Source of the DNA: Takakia lepidozioides
Lineage: Eukaryota > Streptophyta > Takakiopsida > Takakiales > Takakiaceae
Assembly (NCBI GenBank): GCA_030704615.1
Contig: CM060732.1
Span: 16,180,001-16,244,000, forward strand
Direction of reading: 5' to 3'
DNA length: 64,000 bases
Positions 24,245 through 36,162 of this stretch are shown one piece after another. Positions within the stretch are counted from its first letter, which is position 1; the number at the start of each line of letters is the position of its first letter. Position numbers and translations under genes: made by a program. Below the pieces are notes generated by a model. The model had not been told where the DNA came from, made no database searches, and saw nothing but the letters and a program-made list of their open reading frames with translations.

Positions 24245-25436
24245 TACTACACATACCTTGGCGTTGAGTTTTCCTCCAACTGTAATTGGGATGCACATGT
24301 TCAAAAAGTCGTTCAATCTGGCAAGCACAAAGCACTGGGTCTCACTAAATTTTCCATTACAGAGGAATCTCAACTCTGAAGTAAAAAAAATCATGCTATG
24401 CCCCGTTATCAGGCCTGCCTTGGAGTACGCATCTGCAGTGTGGGTTGATAACTACAACCAGGCTAAGTCTCTAGAATCCATTCAAGTGGGGGGTGCTCAA
24501 GGAGTGTATGTCAGCATGCTCCAAAACAGCTAATGTGGTTGTTCAGGGTGAGTTTGGCATCCATCCCTTAAGCTCCTGACGAGATGAATTCAAGGTCAGA
24601 TGGTGGGGTCAGCTGCAACATATGACTAATAACGCATATCATAAGTTAATTGACTCTATATCTTGGAAGCAGGATCGCCCTATCAAACAGGCTAAGTCTT
24701 GGCGGAAGAGAGTAGAAGGGATTCTCAAGGATCTGAATCTAAGCCCGCAAGTCTTACCTTGCTGGATAAATCTGACTTGGCTGTAGTGTCCAAAGCCATG
24801 TCTGTTGCCAGGAAACTGTCTGATGAAAATGAAGTTAGGCAGAAAACTTCCCTGAACTTGTTTCCAGTCTGTGACATGGGAGAGGCCATCATGGATGACC
24901 TCAAGGGTTTACCCACCCTCGGCACTAGACTGAAATTTAAACTCAGGGCGGGAAGCCTACCTTTGAACAGCAAACAAATGCAGAGAGGAAAGAGGGATTG
25001 CAATTGCCCGTTGTGTGGGCAACCTGAAGAAAACATTCATTTTCTGATTCATTGTCCTGGGTACTCGCACAAGAGAGATGCCCTCTTCAAATCCATCAGG
25101 GGAATTGTGCCTGAACCTCTGTTTACCAACTTCGACTGTCTCGAGGCTGAGCCAAAAGCCCTGGCCCTTTTGGGGCCTAGTTATTGAGCAAACCATACAC
25201 AGCAGATTGATGCTGTTGTGAAGGGATTTCTAGAGGAAATCTGGAAAACTCGGATTAATTGTCTGTTCCAAGGTAAGTCAAACGACCGGCATCAGCCCCT
25301 GACAAAGGTAGTTTCTGTCCCTTTGTGTTCTGCTCAAACTGAGCGCGGGGTCAATGGCCACAAGGCTACGGCAAACACCGTCTCTCTCTCTCTCAAACAG
25401 TACAGTCTCTCTCTCAAACTAGGCATGGGTTTATGA
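24245..25436 (+). mobile_element. LINE copy 3, 5' truncated
   Basis: Starts within the RT C-terminal part (TYLGVEFSSNCNWDAHVQKV) and runs to the LINE 3' end through the C-terminal zinc finger CNCPLCGQPEENIHFLIHC (about 25000-25055) and FLEEIWKTR. Several frameshifts and stops are present. It is about 80-90 percent identical by eye to the 27.4-30.7-kb copy. It ends about 70 bp beyond the NOC2 stop codon, in opposite orientation to NOC2. Confidence 0.88.
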
Positions 25437-25505
25437 CGATGATGCAGAAAGCCAAGTTGAAGAGTACCCTTGCAGGAAACTCAGCTTTAGTAGTGGAGAA
25501 AACAG

Positions 25506-28500
25506 CTACCCAGCTTTCCTTTTCTTACTAGAATCTGAACTGCCAAAGCTCTTTCCTCCCCTTTGGCTCCTTGCAAATCCTTTCTTAGAAGGTCTCAACT
25601 CCGATTTAGGCTCTTGCTTTCTTCCTCCAATCCCCTTTCTTTTCCTCAAGGGAGCCTGATGGTGATCATCCTCACCAGGGTCACTGTCTGAGTTACCACC
25701 GCCAGCTTCTTTTTCATTGTCATCACCATCAACATCCTCGTCCGAAGAAAGCAGCAGGTCTTCCACAACATCCTCATCTTCATTGTCATCTGCAGCTGGT
25801 GCACTCGACTTATTCTTCTTTGATGGTTTTTCTCTGCATGTCATAATCCACTCCACAAGCAAATTATTAAGAAATATATTGTAACTGCGAAAAGTAACAA
25901 TGGACTGTATATGTGATGGATACTGTCATGATTTTTATCAGTACCCAATGTTAGTGGATTTTTGGGAAATAAATGATATTGGTCAGTATTTCAACCATCC
26001 ATTGAGAAAGTAGGTGCAGGTCACCTACCCCTTAGCTTGCTTGGGAGGTAGCCATTGCTTGCTGAAGACCTTAGCTCCCTCTTTGGCATCATCCTCTTCA
26101 TTGTTGTCCCCCAGCTGTTCCTTGTCCCCCCCAACCAGTACACTGCCACAACCCAAGCACCAAGTTTGTCAGCAGCAGCCACACTAATATCTCCCCAGCC
26201 ACTCCAGGCTCTGCGCTCTTTTTTTCACTTGTCAAATGTTATATACAATACACTCACAGAAATAATAAGCAAAAGCAAGACTGGACAACCACCTATATTT
26301 GATTCACGAGCAACCATCACGTAGGCAGGAAAAGTTTAACCTGGAGGTGTGAAGCGCAGTGTGGCGCTGTGCAGCTCGTTGCCGCAGACTGATGACAAAC
26401 TGTGACAAAGGACTTGCTCCTGCTGCTTTTTCCGTCTGCAACACCATTGCAAACATTCCCATGAAGTTCCTGTCCAAATTTCTGCAGGGTATTCTACTCC
26501 AATGCAGTGTTGATTGAAGGGCTGGAATTGACATCACACTAACAGCACAATTTTGAATCTATACCGCTTGTGAACCCTCCACCTAGCAGACATTTCTGTG
26601 TATGGCAGAGAAAGAGAGCAAGACACAAAGATCAGAGCTACCACTTGTTAAGGTACTCTCACAATGTGCACATGAGTGGAGACAAGCACCCCACACTTGC
26701 AGCAATGAATACATTCCTTGCTGCATTATAACGGAGTCAAACCTCAAGAAAGGAGGATGCTGCAGAGATATCCTTTGGCGAGAAAACAACACCGTCCCGC
26801 TTCTTCCCAACAAACTCCACATTCCGTTCAATCTGCACATAGGTATCTTCAGCAACTGCAGCAAACCCTCATGTTCTGCTACTGGTCACTGAAACTGTCT
26901 TAATTCCCAAAGGAATGTTTTTGTTCCCATGTCACATGTCCTGACTACTTGGGAGCTCGCAGAAGATTCAAGAGGGAACTCTCTCGTGAATGCAATATAA
27001 CCGTTCATTTTTCTTACGAACGACCTATTGCTAAAGTTCATCCAGTGCTGAATTCAGTTTACACTACTCATCTGCTCCTTTCAATGCTCGGTCTGTGCCC
27101 ACAATCAAGTGAGTCCCTCTCCCAAGAAAACTGAACAATCACAAGTCTGCAGGCAACAGTCATGCAGACCTCTATCTCTCTTTAAAGGGATATCCTTGGC
27201 AGGAGTTTTCCTACATGAAGACCAGAGGTGCTTTGCGGCATATCTGCACAAGGCTCTTGAACTGGGAGAATCACTTGAAGTTGAGTACTATTATGGCTGC
27301 AGAAGCTGGTTGTTGGGGCCCAGCTCTATTCTTTGTCCACTAAGCTCTCTGAGCTCCCCATGGAATCTAAGAAACGCTCTCTCTCTTTCTCTTTCAACTT
27401 CTCAGGGTTGACCAACCAAAGGAAACAACTTGAAGTGGGACAAGTTCTTCGGACTAATGATATTCATATCTGTGCTGGGCAAGAAACATGGGAAACGTCG
27501 GATAAACTGGTTGGAGATGTCATTGGTCATAAATGGGCAGGTAAGATGTGTACTCTCAAGGCAGCCTCTGCCAAACGCGGTCAAAAAGGGGTCGGATTCT
27601 TTGTCCGTGATTTCTTGTTTGACAATTGTGTTTGAGGTACGAGCATAGTATCTGGCTAAAACTGAATTTGAAGGGCGGCATGAGTACAAAGGACCTCTTT
27701 GTTGGTTGTGTTTACATGCCCACAGAGGGGACCCTTAGTGCTGACGCAGACAAGGCCTTCGAAGATGTAAAGCTGGACTGTGCTTCGTTCCTTGCCAAAG
27801 GTCAGGTGGTACTATTGGGGACTTCAATGCCCGGGTGGGCAAAGGGATCCATCAGGACGATATCATTGGACCTTTTGGTGAGGACGAGCTGAATTCTAAT
27901 GGCAGACAGTTAATTAACTGTCTAGAAGAGCTTCAGCTTTTGACCTTGAATAACAGGACAAGAGGTGACCAAGTGCAGTGGACTCGTGAGAAACCCCAAA
28001 CTGGGGAACGTTCCATTGTGGACTATATCATAATGGACAAAATTTTGTTCCCCCAGTGTGCCAATGTGTTGATCGACAGAACTGATATTGGTACCTCTGA
28101 CCACTTCCTGGTTTGGACTGAGATCAAAAGGTGTTTTCCCAACACCAAGAGATCTGTGAAACGTTCGATTCGGAAGTGGCGCATAGAAAAATTCCATAAT
28201 GAAGAGGTCAAGGCTGAGTATGTCCAGGCCTTGCAAGAGGCTCTCCCTCATTTTGTCCACTCGCTCCAAGACCTTCAGTCTCGTGCTGACAATGCAAGAA
28301 ATGAAGTAGAAAGAGCAGTGGATTCTTGGGAGAGTTTCGTCTCCTCAGCAGCTGACAAGATCATTGGGAGTCTGCGGTAGAGCTGTTAATTGGTGGACCA
28401 ATGAGATTAAACTCAAGATAGCTGAGAGACGAGTCCTTTACAAAGAGTGCTGCAATTTGAAAACCAACAAAGAATTGTGGGCGAGGTACTGGAGTATACC

Positions 28501-31500
28501 TACAACGCTCCCATTAGTTCTTCTGAGATTGTGGAAGCAATTGAACATCTAAATGGATATAAAGCAGGTGGTCCTGATGGCATAGTCAACGAGCTTATCA
28601 AGCACGGTGGCGATCCCATGATAGAGGCCCTAGTTCTCCTCTTTAACCTTATCTGGAAGACTGAAATGATCCCCTTTCGCTGGCGACAGGGGGTCATTGT
28701 CAATCTATATAAGAAGGGTGACAGAGAAGACCCGGGGAACTATCGTGGCATCATGCTTCTCAATGCTGTTGGCAAGATATTTTGCAGAGTTATAAGTACC
28801 CGTCTCGAGGTTGATCTGGAATCTAGAGGTTGTTTTCACAAAGGTCAAGCTGGCTTTCGGCGAAACAGGGGCTGTGTGGACCATATCTTCACTCTAAGCC
28901 AGATTATCCAGGGAAGGAAAAAAGAAGGGAAACCCACTTATGTTTTTTTCTTGGATGTCAAAAAGAATTATGACACAGTGTGGAGAGATGGTCTATGGCT
29001 CCGACTCTGGTCTTGCGGAATCAAGGGAAAAATGTGGAGAGTTGTCCATAACTTGTATGCCCACACCAAAAGCTGTGTCACTGTTAATGGACAGAAGTCT
29101 AACTTCTTTGACATAGACCAAGGTGTAGCTCAAGGATGTACCCTCTCCCCTCTGCTCTTCAATGTTTTCATCAATCAACTCCTCGAGGATGTGGAACGTG
29201 AGGGATTTGGGTTAAGGGCAGCCCTTATGTTTGCGGATGACTTCGCAGGCATAGGGGAGACTCCTTTCAACCTCCAGGAATTGATTGATTGTGCGAAGAG
29301 ATACTTTGATCTTTGGGGGCTAGAGGCTAATGTCAGTAAATGTGCAGTGGTGGTATTCAACGACAGAGGAGAGGGAGGAAGTGGTCTTAAGTGGCAGTGG
29401 GGTAGCCAAGAGATTCCAGTCCTCTCTTCCTACACATACCTGGGCGTTGAGTTTTCCTCCAACTGTAACTGGGATGCACATATCCAGAAAGTTGTTCAAA
29501 CTGGCAAGGGCAAAGCGCTGAGTCTCACTAAATTTTTCCACTGCAGAGGGATTAACTCTGAGGTCAAGAAAATTTTGCTTTCCCGCGTTATTAGACCTGC
29601 CTTGGAGTACGGACTGCTATATGGGTTGATAACTCCAACCAGGCTCTCTAGAATCCATTCAAGTGGGGGTGCTTAAGGAGTGCATGTCAGCATGCTCCAA
29701 AACAGCCAATGTGGCTGTTCGGGGTGAGTTTGGCATCCCTTCCTTAAGCTCCCGACGAGATGAATTCAAGGTCAGATGGTGGGGTCAGTTGCAACACCTG
29801 TCCAACACCAGATACCCTAAGTTAATCGACTCTATATCTTGGAAACAGGACCGCCCTGTCAAACAGGCTAAGTCCTGGCAGAAGAGAGTAGAAGAGATTC
29901 TTAAGGATCTGAATCTGGACCCGCAAGTCTTGACCTTGCTGGATAAATCTGACTTAGAGACTGTAGTGTCCAAAGCCATGTCTGTTACCAGAAAATTGTC
30001 TGATGCAAATGAAGTTAGGCAGAAAAACTTCCCTGAACCTGTTTTCCAGTCTGTGACATGGGGGAGGATATCATGGATGACCTCAAGGGTCTACCCACTC
30101 TCGGCACCAGACTGAAATTTAAACTCGGGGCAGGAAGCCTACCTTTGAACAGTAAACAGAAGCAGAGAGGACAGGGAGAGTGCAATTGCCTGTTGTGTGG
30201 GCAACCCGAAGACAATATTCATTTTCTGATTCACTGTCCGGGGTACTCTCACCAGAGAGAAGCTCTCCTCCAATCTATCAAGAGAATTGTGCCTGTACCT
30301 CTGTTTACCAACTTTGAAAGTCTCGAGGCTGAGCCAAAAGCGCAGGCCCTTCTGAGGCCTAGTTTTTGGGCAAATCACACACAGCAGATTGATGCTTGTG
30401 TGAAGGGATTTCTAGAGGATATCTGGAAAACCCGAATCAATTCTATGTATAAAGGTAAGTCTTACTACCAATGTCAGCCCCTGACAGAGGTAGGTTCTGT
30501 CCCTTTGGTTTCCGCTCAAACTGGGCGCGGGGTCAATGGCCACAAGGCTACGGCAAACAACATCTTATGAGTACATTCTCTCTTTCTCTTTTTCCGCCCA
30601 AACTGGGCGTGGGGTCTATGGCCACAAGGCTACGGCAGACAACCTCTTATGAGTACATTCTCTCTTTGTCGCTTCCCCCTCTCTCTGTTCTTTCCCTCCC
30701 TCTCTTGTCCCAATAAGCTCTGAGGGCTGCTCTGAGGGCTTCCTGTGGACATCATAAAGTTCACCTCTTCCTCTCTGTAGGAAGCCTTCGCCCCATACCT
30801 GGTCCACCAAGAGCTTGACTTGGCGGCGAAAACGATCAACAGTGGTGTCCTTGATCAAACGACGCAGCTGCACCAATGGCACCACTGCCAGCTCTGGGAA
30901 TGCGATGGCATAACTCCATTGAGCCAGATGTTCTGTGAGCTGCTCCACCACCACTGTCACACATTCCTCCTGAAAAGCTCGTGTCTTCACAGCCATCTTT
31001 CCAACCTGCCTCATTCCGAGAACATATGATTTGTAGGTGTACACGTATGTGCTGAGGTGTGATTGCACAGAAGGTTTGATCTACATCAATCCACCTAAAG
31101 AACATCGCAGGTTTTTCACCTGAAGGTCTACTGGATAATCGAGGAGGATCCTGTGAAAAATACTGTGTGAAACTGGTGCGCTAGCTGAAGCTTGAAACAG
31201 AAGCAGACATGAAATGGAGAAACAGGAAACATGTCCAACCTTAAGTGTGGTCGCAAAGTCAAGAGCCTTGCCCACCCCACCCATGGGGTTCATATGAAGC
31301 TCCTTGAATTGCAACATGTCTAACAGCACTGAAGCCACTGGAACAAAACAACCCGTTGCAGCAGACAGCTTGTTCAGCATCTGGACAGCTTGCAATCGCA
31401 AAGGAAAATACTGGGCTGTGGGCACCAAGCGTGCCACACCATCGATAACCTGCGATAGGGGGTAAACTAGAGGACGAAGCTGCTGGTCACTGTATGAAGA

Positions 31501-34500
31501 GACTACCCTCACCCACACATTCAATGAATTGATGTACTGCCAGCTATACACCTGCTTGAAAGCTTCCTGCACCTCCACTCCCCCTTCGTCAGTCAACTCT
31601 TGACTCCATGTGGGCCTGCCTCTCCCAGTTTTACCATCACTCACTCTCAGATTCAGTTGCTCAGCTTGAAAGTATTTTTCTGAAGTCCTTAAACACCTCA
31701 AGAAAGGGACAAGCAGGAGGTGCTGTAATGACCTTGGTTTTCATTGTGAGGCCGCTGCGGAGAACGATGGCGAGCTGACGGATAAAGATGAAGGCATGCT
31801 GATAGGAGGCTGTCATGTCAATGCCATACAGCTCCACCACACAGCTTGCCATAAAGTGAATCCGAGGTTGTGATGTTACATTGACAAACTTGCATCTGGC
31901 AGCATATTCCTTGTATAGACCTTTTAGACATGTGTCCAGATAATCGGATCCTAGCTGAATGGCCATCTCTCGAATGAACATGAATGCTAAGAGAGGGAGA
32001 GCTCCTTCTCCACTGCCCCAGAAATGCAGTGCGACCTACATGCACATCCAAGATGACCCATCCTTTGAGGACACCAACACTCAGAAATTCGATTGACGAA
32101 GACAAGAAGTCACCAGTCTGTAGGAATCATACCTTCAGGTATTTCCGGGCCAGCCTTGGAAAGGCCCCCAGAAACATGACAGAAGCCTTCAAGCGTCGGA
32201 GAGTGAATGAAATCATCTCATTGTCAGTCATTTGGTTTAGAATATGCAGCACATTACCCAGAAAAGTTTTCACAAACGGTTCCACCTTCTTCCACTTTGA
32301 TAGTTTCTGCACATCCAGAGCCCCACCCATCTTCTCCGCAGTGTCACCCGAGCCCAATATTTGCTTCAAGATGCCATCCATTTCAACCAGCACAAACAGC
32401 ATGATCTTATTAAAGACATGGCTACTTGCGATGTTGTATTTGGATGCCAGCTCGTCCATCTCCCCATCCCCATAATGACAAGCTGTTCGAAATGCACGAA
32501 GGAGGTTACGGAGGGCCCCAACGTGTTGTTTTTCCTTCACAGCAGTGCCCCATGTCTCAACAAGTGCCGTTGAGAGACTCACTGATGCTGCCCCATCATC
32601 CTTACCAGCTCCTTCAACTGTTTGCCCTTGCTTGTCTACCTCGCCTTCTTCTTCAGGCCCCTACAATTGTCCCAGCACTTCAAATGATGAACTAGATCAA
32701 CGTTCCACTGTTCCACTTAACCAGTGCTGACAATCATTGGTCATTACCACATGACTATATAGGAATACATCAACGAGTGAATGACGGGCACATGACAGAG
32801 ACTACTTATTAATTCAAGCTTCAAACTTCGTGGTAAACACTGTTCCATCTCTATCTCTTGCAGGAAGACAGACAAAGATTTAGGTGGATTCTCCACCTGA
32901 ACTGACATGCTGCAGTGAACCATTTGCAACGTACTGAAACAGCAATCTCCCCCTTTTCAAATGTAAATAAATGACCTGACTCTTACTAGAGGCCTCAGAA
33001 AGGGCCTGGGAAATTTAACTTTTGGGAATGGACTGGACATGAGCACAATGGCTAAACTAGAAGCATGTGATGTGAAGGGAGCAATAATGCACCTCCCCAT
33101 CTTCGTCATCAAAATCGAGCAGCTCCTTATCATGCTCCTGCAGAAACTGATAGAATTCGGGATCCTGCACGCCCCTCCCCATTCAAGCAATGTCTACATG
33201 GGAACAACTGTATCACCAGCATATCACACATCAAAAGAGCAGATTGTCAAATGCATCTACAAACAAAGGACATTGGTATCATGCACATCCATAAGCATGA
33301 CTCACAGGAACTACCTCAGTGACAAGCTATCTGTTACCGGAACTAGGGTCAATGGAAAGAAATCCGTCAAGAGACTCAAAATCATTCTCACCTTTTGTTG
33401 AAGCTGTTCAAGTTCCTGCTTATGTTTGGCAACTTCTGACCAAAGGTATTTGTTTTGATTGTGCAAGCCTTCCCCATCTGATGCCTCATCCTCCTCCTCT
33501 GTGGACCCCCATTCAATTATCGTGTTCAGACTTTTGCGACACACCTAAGTCGATGTTCCCTTGATCCAGTATGCTGTTCCTTTCTACCCTCAAAGAGAGG
33601 GGAAGAGACAAAAGAGGAGAGATCTTCCTTTCAACTGACTGAGATTTTACTACAATTAATGCCCTACTTCATGAGGGAGCTGCTGACTAAGTTCTACCAA
33701 TCCTCTATCATTGAAACGAGTCCCAAGTTATCACAAGCACAGGGGAAGAGGAAACATAGAGATGATAAAACATGGAGAGAGAGGGAGGCGGATAGAGAGA
33801 CAAACCCACCATCGGAGGCCTCATCTTGCAGATCAGGAGGGGCGATATCTGTGAACTCATCCTGCTTGTCTTCCTATTGCATGTTCACGACCAACAGAAC
33901 ACATCCCAAATCATGTCCCCAACCCCATGCATTTTAGCAAAACACACTAAGCAGCCCCAAGTCATGCATTCATAGATACAAGGGCCAACTTCATGTGAAC
34001 TCAAGGACCAAAGATGCAGACAGTCATCAGTATGCCAGCATCCCGTCTGATCTCACAACCAGCAGAACCCAAAAACTTGTTTCCCAACATCACTCATCAA
34101 CATATCACCAGCGCCAGATTATTATGATTATCCACAGAACAGTTGGTGACCTCAGTTAGTGCATCATCTTCAGAGGCAGCATCCTCGTCTTCATCACTCA
34201 TGTCTTCCAGGAAATCTCCACGCATTAACTCATCCACATCCATATCCTCCACCCTCCTACCACCCCAATGCCAGTATCACTCTCGTTCAGTTTCACCAGA
34301 AGGTATTGAATGCTTCACATGGGTCAACTTCAAAGCAGAGGCATAATAAGTTGACTTGCAGATGAGCATAAGAAAACAAGCATAGACAACTAGAAGAATA
34401 TGACCACTTACTTCAGTTTGCTTTGGTCTCCAACCTTCTTTTTCTCCTTCTCAGAACCTGCACTCAACCATTTCGCTACACTGAGTTCATCATGCTCCTC

Positions 34501-35046
34501 AATTGCAACAACAGCGTGTAACCACCACCCTCACGAGAGAGAGCGTTTGAAGAGAGACCATGGGTTCAGGGTTTAAGGTTTAAATCTGTCACTACGTTGA
34601 TAATCCCTAACCATGATTCGATACAACATCAGCACACACAGGGAAGAAATATTTGAAGGGAAGATTTAATTTACCCGTTTCATCCCGCTCCAATACAAAG
34701 AACCACTAAAGCCTATGTCCGGACTCCAAAGATACGAACCAGATCTTTAGCTTTCAGAGGGTAGGAAAACTAGTACTTCTCCCATCTAACAGAGGATTGC
34801 CCATCTCTTTGTTTTGATGAATGGAATTCGTTCCGCCCAGAATGTTGTGCCTCATGGAATGCTACTATACCAAGTCACCGCCCACAAAGGTTGGATTCTG
34901 GAAGATGAGCACCCACCTGCTGGTCTAATTGCATCCTGCTTGCGGCGAAGTGCATTCTTCATGGGCTTCAGCTTGCGCCGGTGCGCAATGGCCGCTCCCA
35001 GATGCTTTTTTTGAAACTTCCTCGAACTCTTTGCGACTTTCCCCAT
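25506..35046 (-). CDS. NOC2: Nucleolar complex protein 2 (ribosome assembly)
   Basis: NOC2 family protein (plant REBELOTE, human NOC2L), which acts with partner NOC proteins in maturation and export of pre-60S ribosomes. Exons on the minus strand are 34917-35046 (start MGKVAKSSRKFQKKHL), 34412 to about 34500, 34151-34253, 33810 to about 33873, 33392-33498, 33093-33164 (DPEFYQFLQEHDKELLDF), 32133-32660, 31733-32035, 31240-31566, 30799-31005, 26743-26832, 26341-26435, 26029-26142 and 25506-25833. Family landmarks in order are SSHVFNKIMLFVLVEMDG, NQMTDNEMISFTLRRLKA, QLGSDYLDTCLKGLYKEY, ELYGIDMTASYQHAFIF, RPLVYPLSQVIDG, EHLAQWSYAIAFPEL and VGKKRDGVVFSPKD. The C-terminus is acidic, then basic, and ends SSKKRKAG. 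Phases agree at nearly all junctions; the second exon's acceptor is not settled. No stops are seen, so the gene is probably intact. An antisense LINE fills the intron 26833-30798. Confidence 0.93.
27390..30668 (+). mobile_element. LINE copy 2: endonuclease, reverse transcriptase and zinc finger
   Basis: Most complete member of the LINE family here. The endonuclease reads GLTNQRKQLEVGQVL, GQETWETSDKL, a frameshifted GDFNARVG-type segment near 27820, SIVDYIIMDKI and TSDHFLVWTE (about 28100). After the linker, RT runs 28447-29676 with YKAGGPDGIVNELIKHGG, VNLYKKGDREDPGNYRG, LDVKKNYDTVW, GVAQGCTLSPLLFNVF and the catalytic FADD (about 29230). The C-terminal part has CNCLLCGQPEDNIHFLIHC (30180-30240). 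Frameshifts, a stop near 28378 and an internal deletion near 28480 make it inactive. It lies antisense in a NOC2 intron of about 4 kb, and the splice sites on both sides are intact. Confidence 0.92.
30508..30668 (+). repeat. Duplicated LINE tail
   Basis: Two tandem copies of about 80 bp, each with CAAACTGGGCG, GGCCACAAGGCTACGGCA, then TTATGAGTACATTCTCTC. They form the 3' end of LINE copy 2. The same module ends the fragments at 18537, 18815 and 19640. I see no poly(A) tail. Confidence 0.8.
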
Positions 35047-35429
35047 CTCGGTACAACCCACCACAACTAAAAACTGAAACGACTAACCGAGGAGGTGGAA
35101 CGCAAGAAAGCTAGCAGAAAGAAGAATCATGAATCACCTTGAGAAACTAGACTCTCAGAAATACACTACACTTTCGAGTTCTGCATCGAGACCCCTTACA
35201 GCGTAGCACAAAACACCCAAGCACCAACATTCGTAAACACCCCTCCTCGAAATCAAACCCTGCAGATTTGTGTCTGGTCTTTAGCCCCTAGAACATTCTA
35301 TTATTATTATTATTATATTCAACAAGCTGTAAACCGCGAGAGGCTCTATCCATTGGAGCAAAAGAGAGGGGAGGTTAAATGAAAGGGGATGATATTTGTG
35401 TTGATACAAAAATAAGAATATTCTGTTTA
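35047..35429. other. NOC2 5' flank
   Basis: Presumed promoter and 5' UTR of NOC2 on the minus strand. It holds an ATT microsatellite near 35300-35320. I see no clear TATA box and no other gene. Confidence 0.4.
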
Positions 35430-36162
35430 CTGTCCCGGGACAACCGTTTAGGCATTTTTGCGCCTACTAATTATTTCAATCAATCAGACTGCTTCCGCAC
35501 GTTTCTCAAACCATTTCTCACATTAGGCATCTTCATGCTATAAGTTTTTAGCATTAGGCACATGAGAAGAGAAAACATTTATTGTACGGACATGATTGTC
35601 TCTCGGTAAGAACAATGTGGGATTTTATGGACTTTTGAGCACACTTTCCAGGGAGAAGCTATGCGAGCAAATTTTGTAACCAATTTGTTTGCAGTGAATG
35701 ATGATTTGGTGGACGGGAGTCACTCGGGATATCCCTGATATCTACCTTGACCTTAGTGTAGAGGAAACTATGTGTAGATGTCTTGCAAATCTGCATATTG
35801 AAAATGAGGATATCCCTGATCTCAATGTGGTGGACAGGTAGATTTAGAGATCATGATGATTAGCGAGGAGGATGAATACGATGACATTGTTGAGTCCAGG
35901 GGCCTTTCGAGTTACATGGAGCTCATCGCAAATAGATTGCAATTTGTAGGAAGTTATTTCCGCACGCATATATTTGTATTGATTTTTGTTCAATGAAATT
36001 TTCATCTTATTACAAACAACATGAGAAGAGGCTTGCCTGGAATTTTTAGGCATTAGGTCCCATAGTTTCCGAACAATTAGGCCAAAATCTGAAAAATTCC
36101 CAAAATTGGTTAGGCACTTTCATTTTGAATTAATTATCGCCTAAACAGTTGTCCAAGGACGG
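35430..36162. mobile_element. 733-bp Tc1/mariner-like non-autonomous DNA transposon
   Basis: Ends are 24-bp terminal inverted repeats at 35430-35453 and 36139-36162 sharing GGACAAC(C/T)GTTTAGGC, with about four mismatches over 24 bp. Both ends are flanked by TA (35428-35429 and 36163-36164), the target duplication typical of Tc1/mariner elements. Several TTAGGCA sub-terminal repeats lie inside. Short acidic open pieces near 35730-35990 (for example ISEEDEYDDIVE) may be transposase remnants, but I cannot identify a DDE/D domain. The superfamily call rests on the TA and the TIRs only. Confidence 0.7.

Noticed and set aside
31081-31180. Extra NOC2 exon in the frame reading SHSIFHRILLDYPVDLQ
   Set aside because: Exons 31240-31566 and 30799-31005 join directly in phase and match the NOC2 family, so this stretch is intronic.
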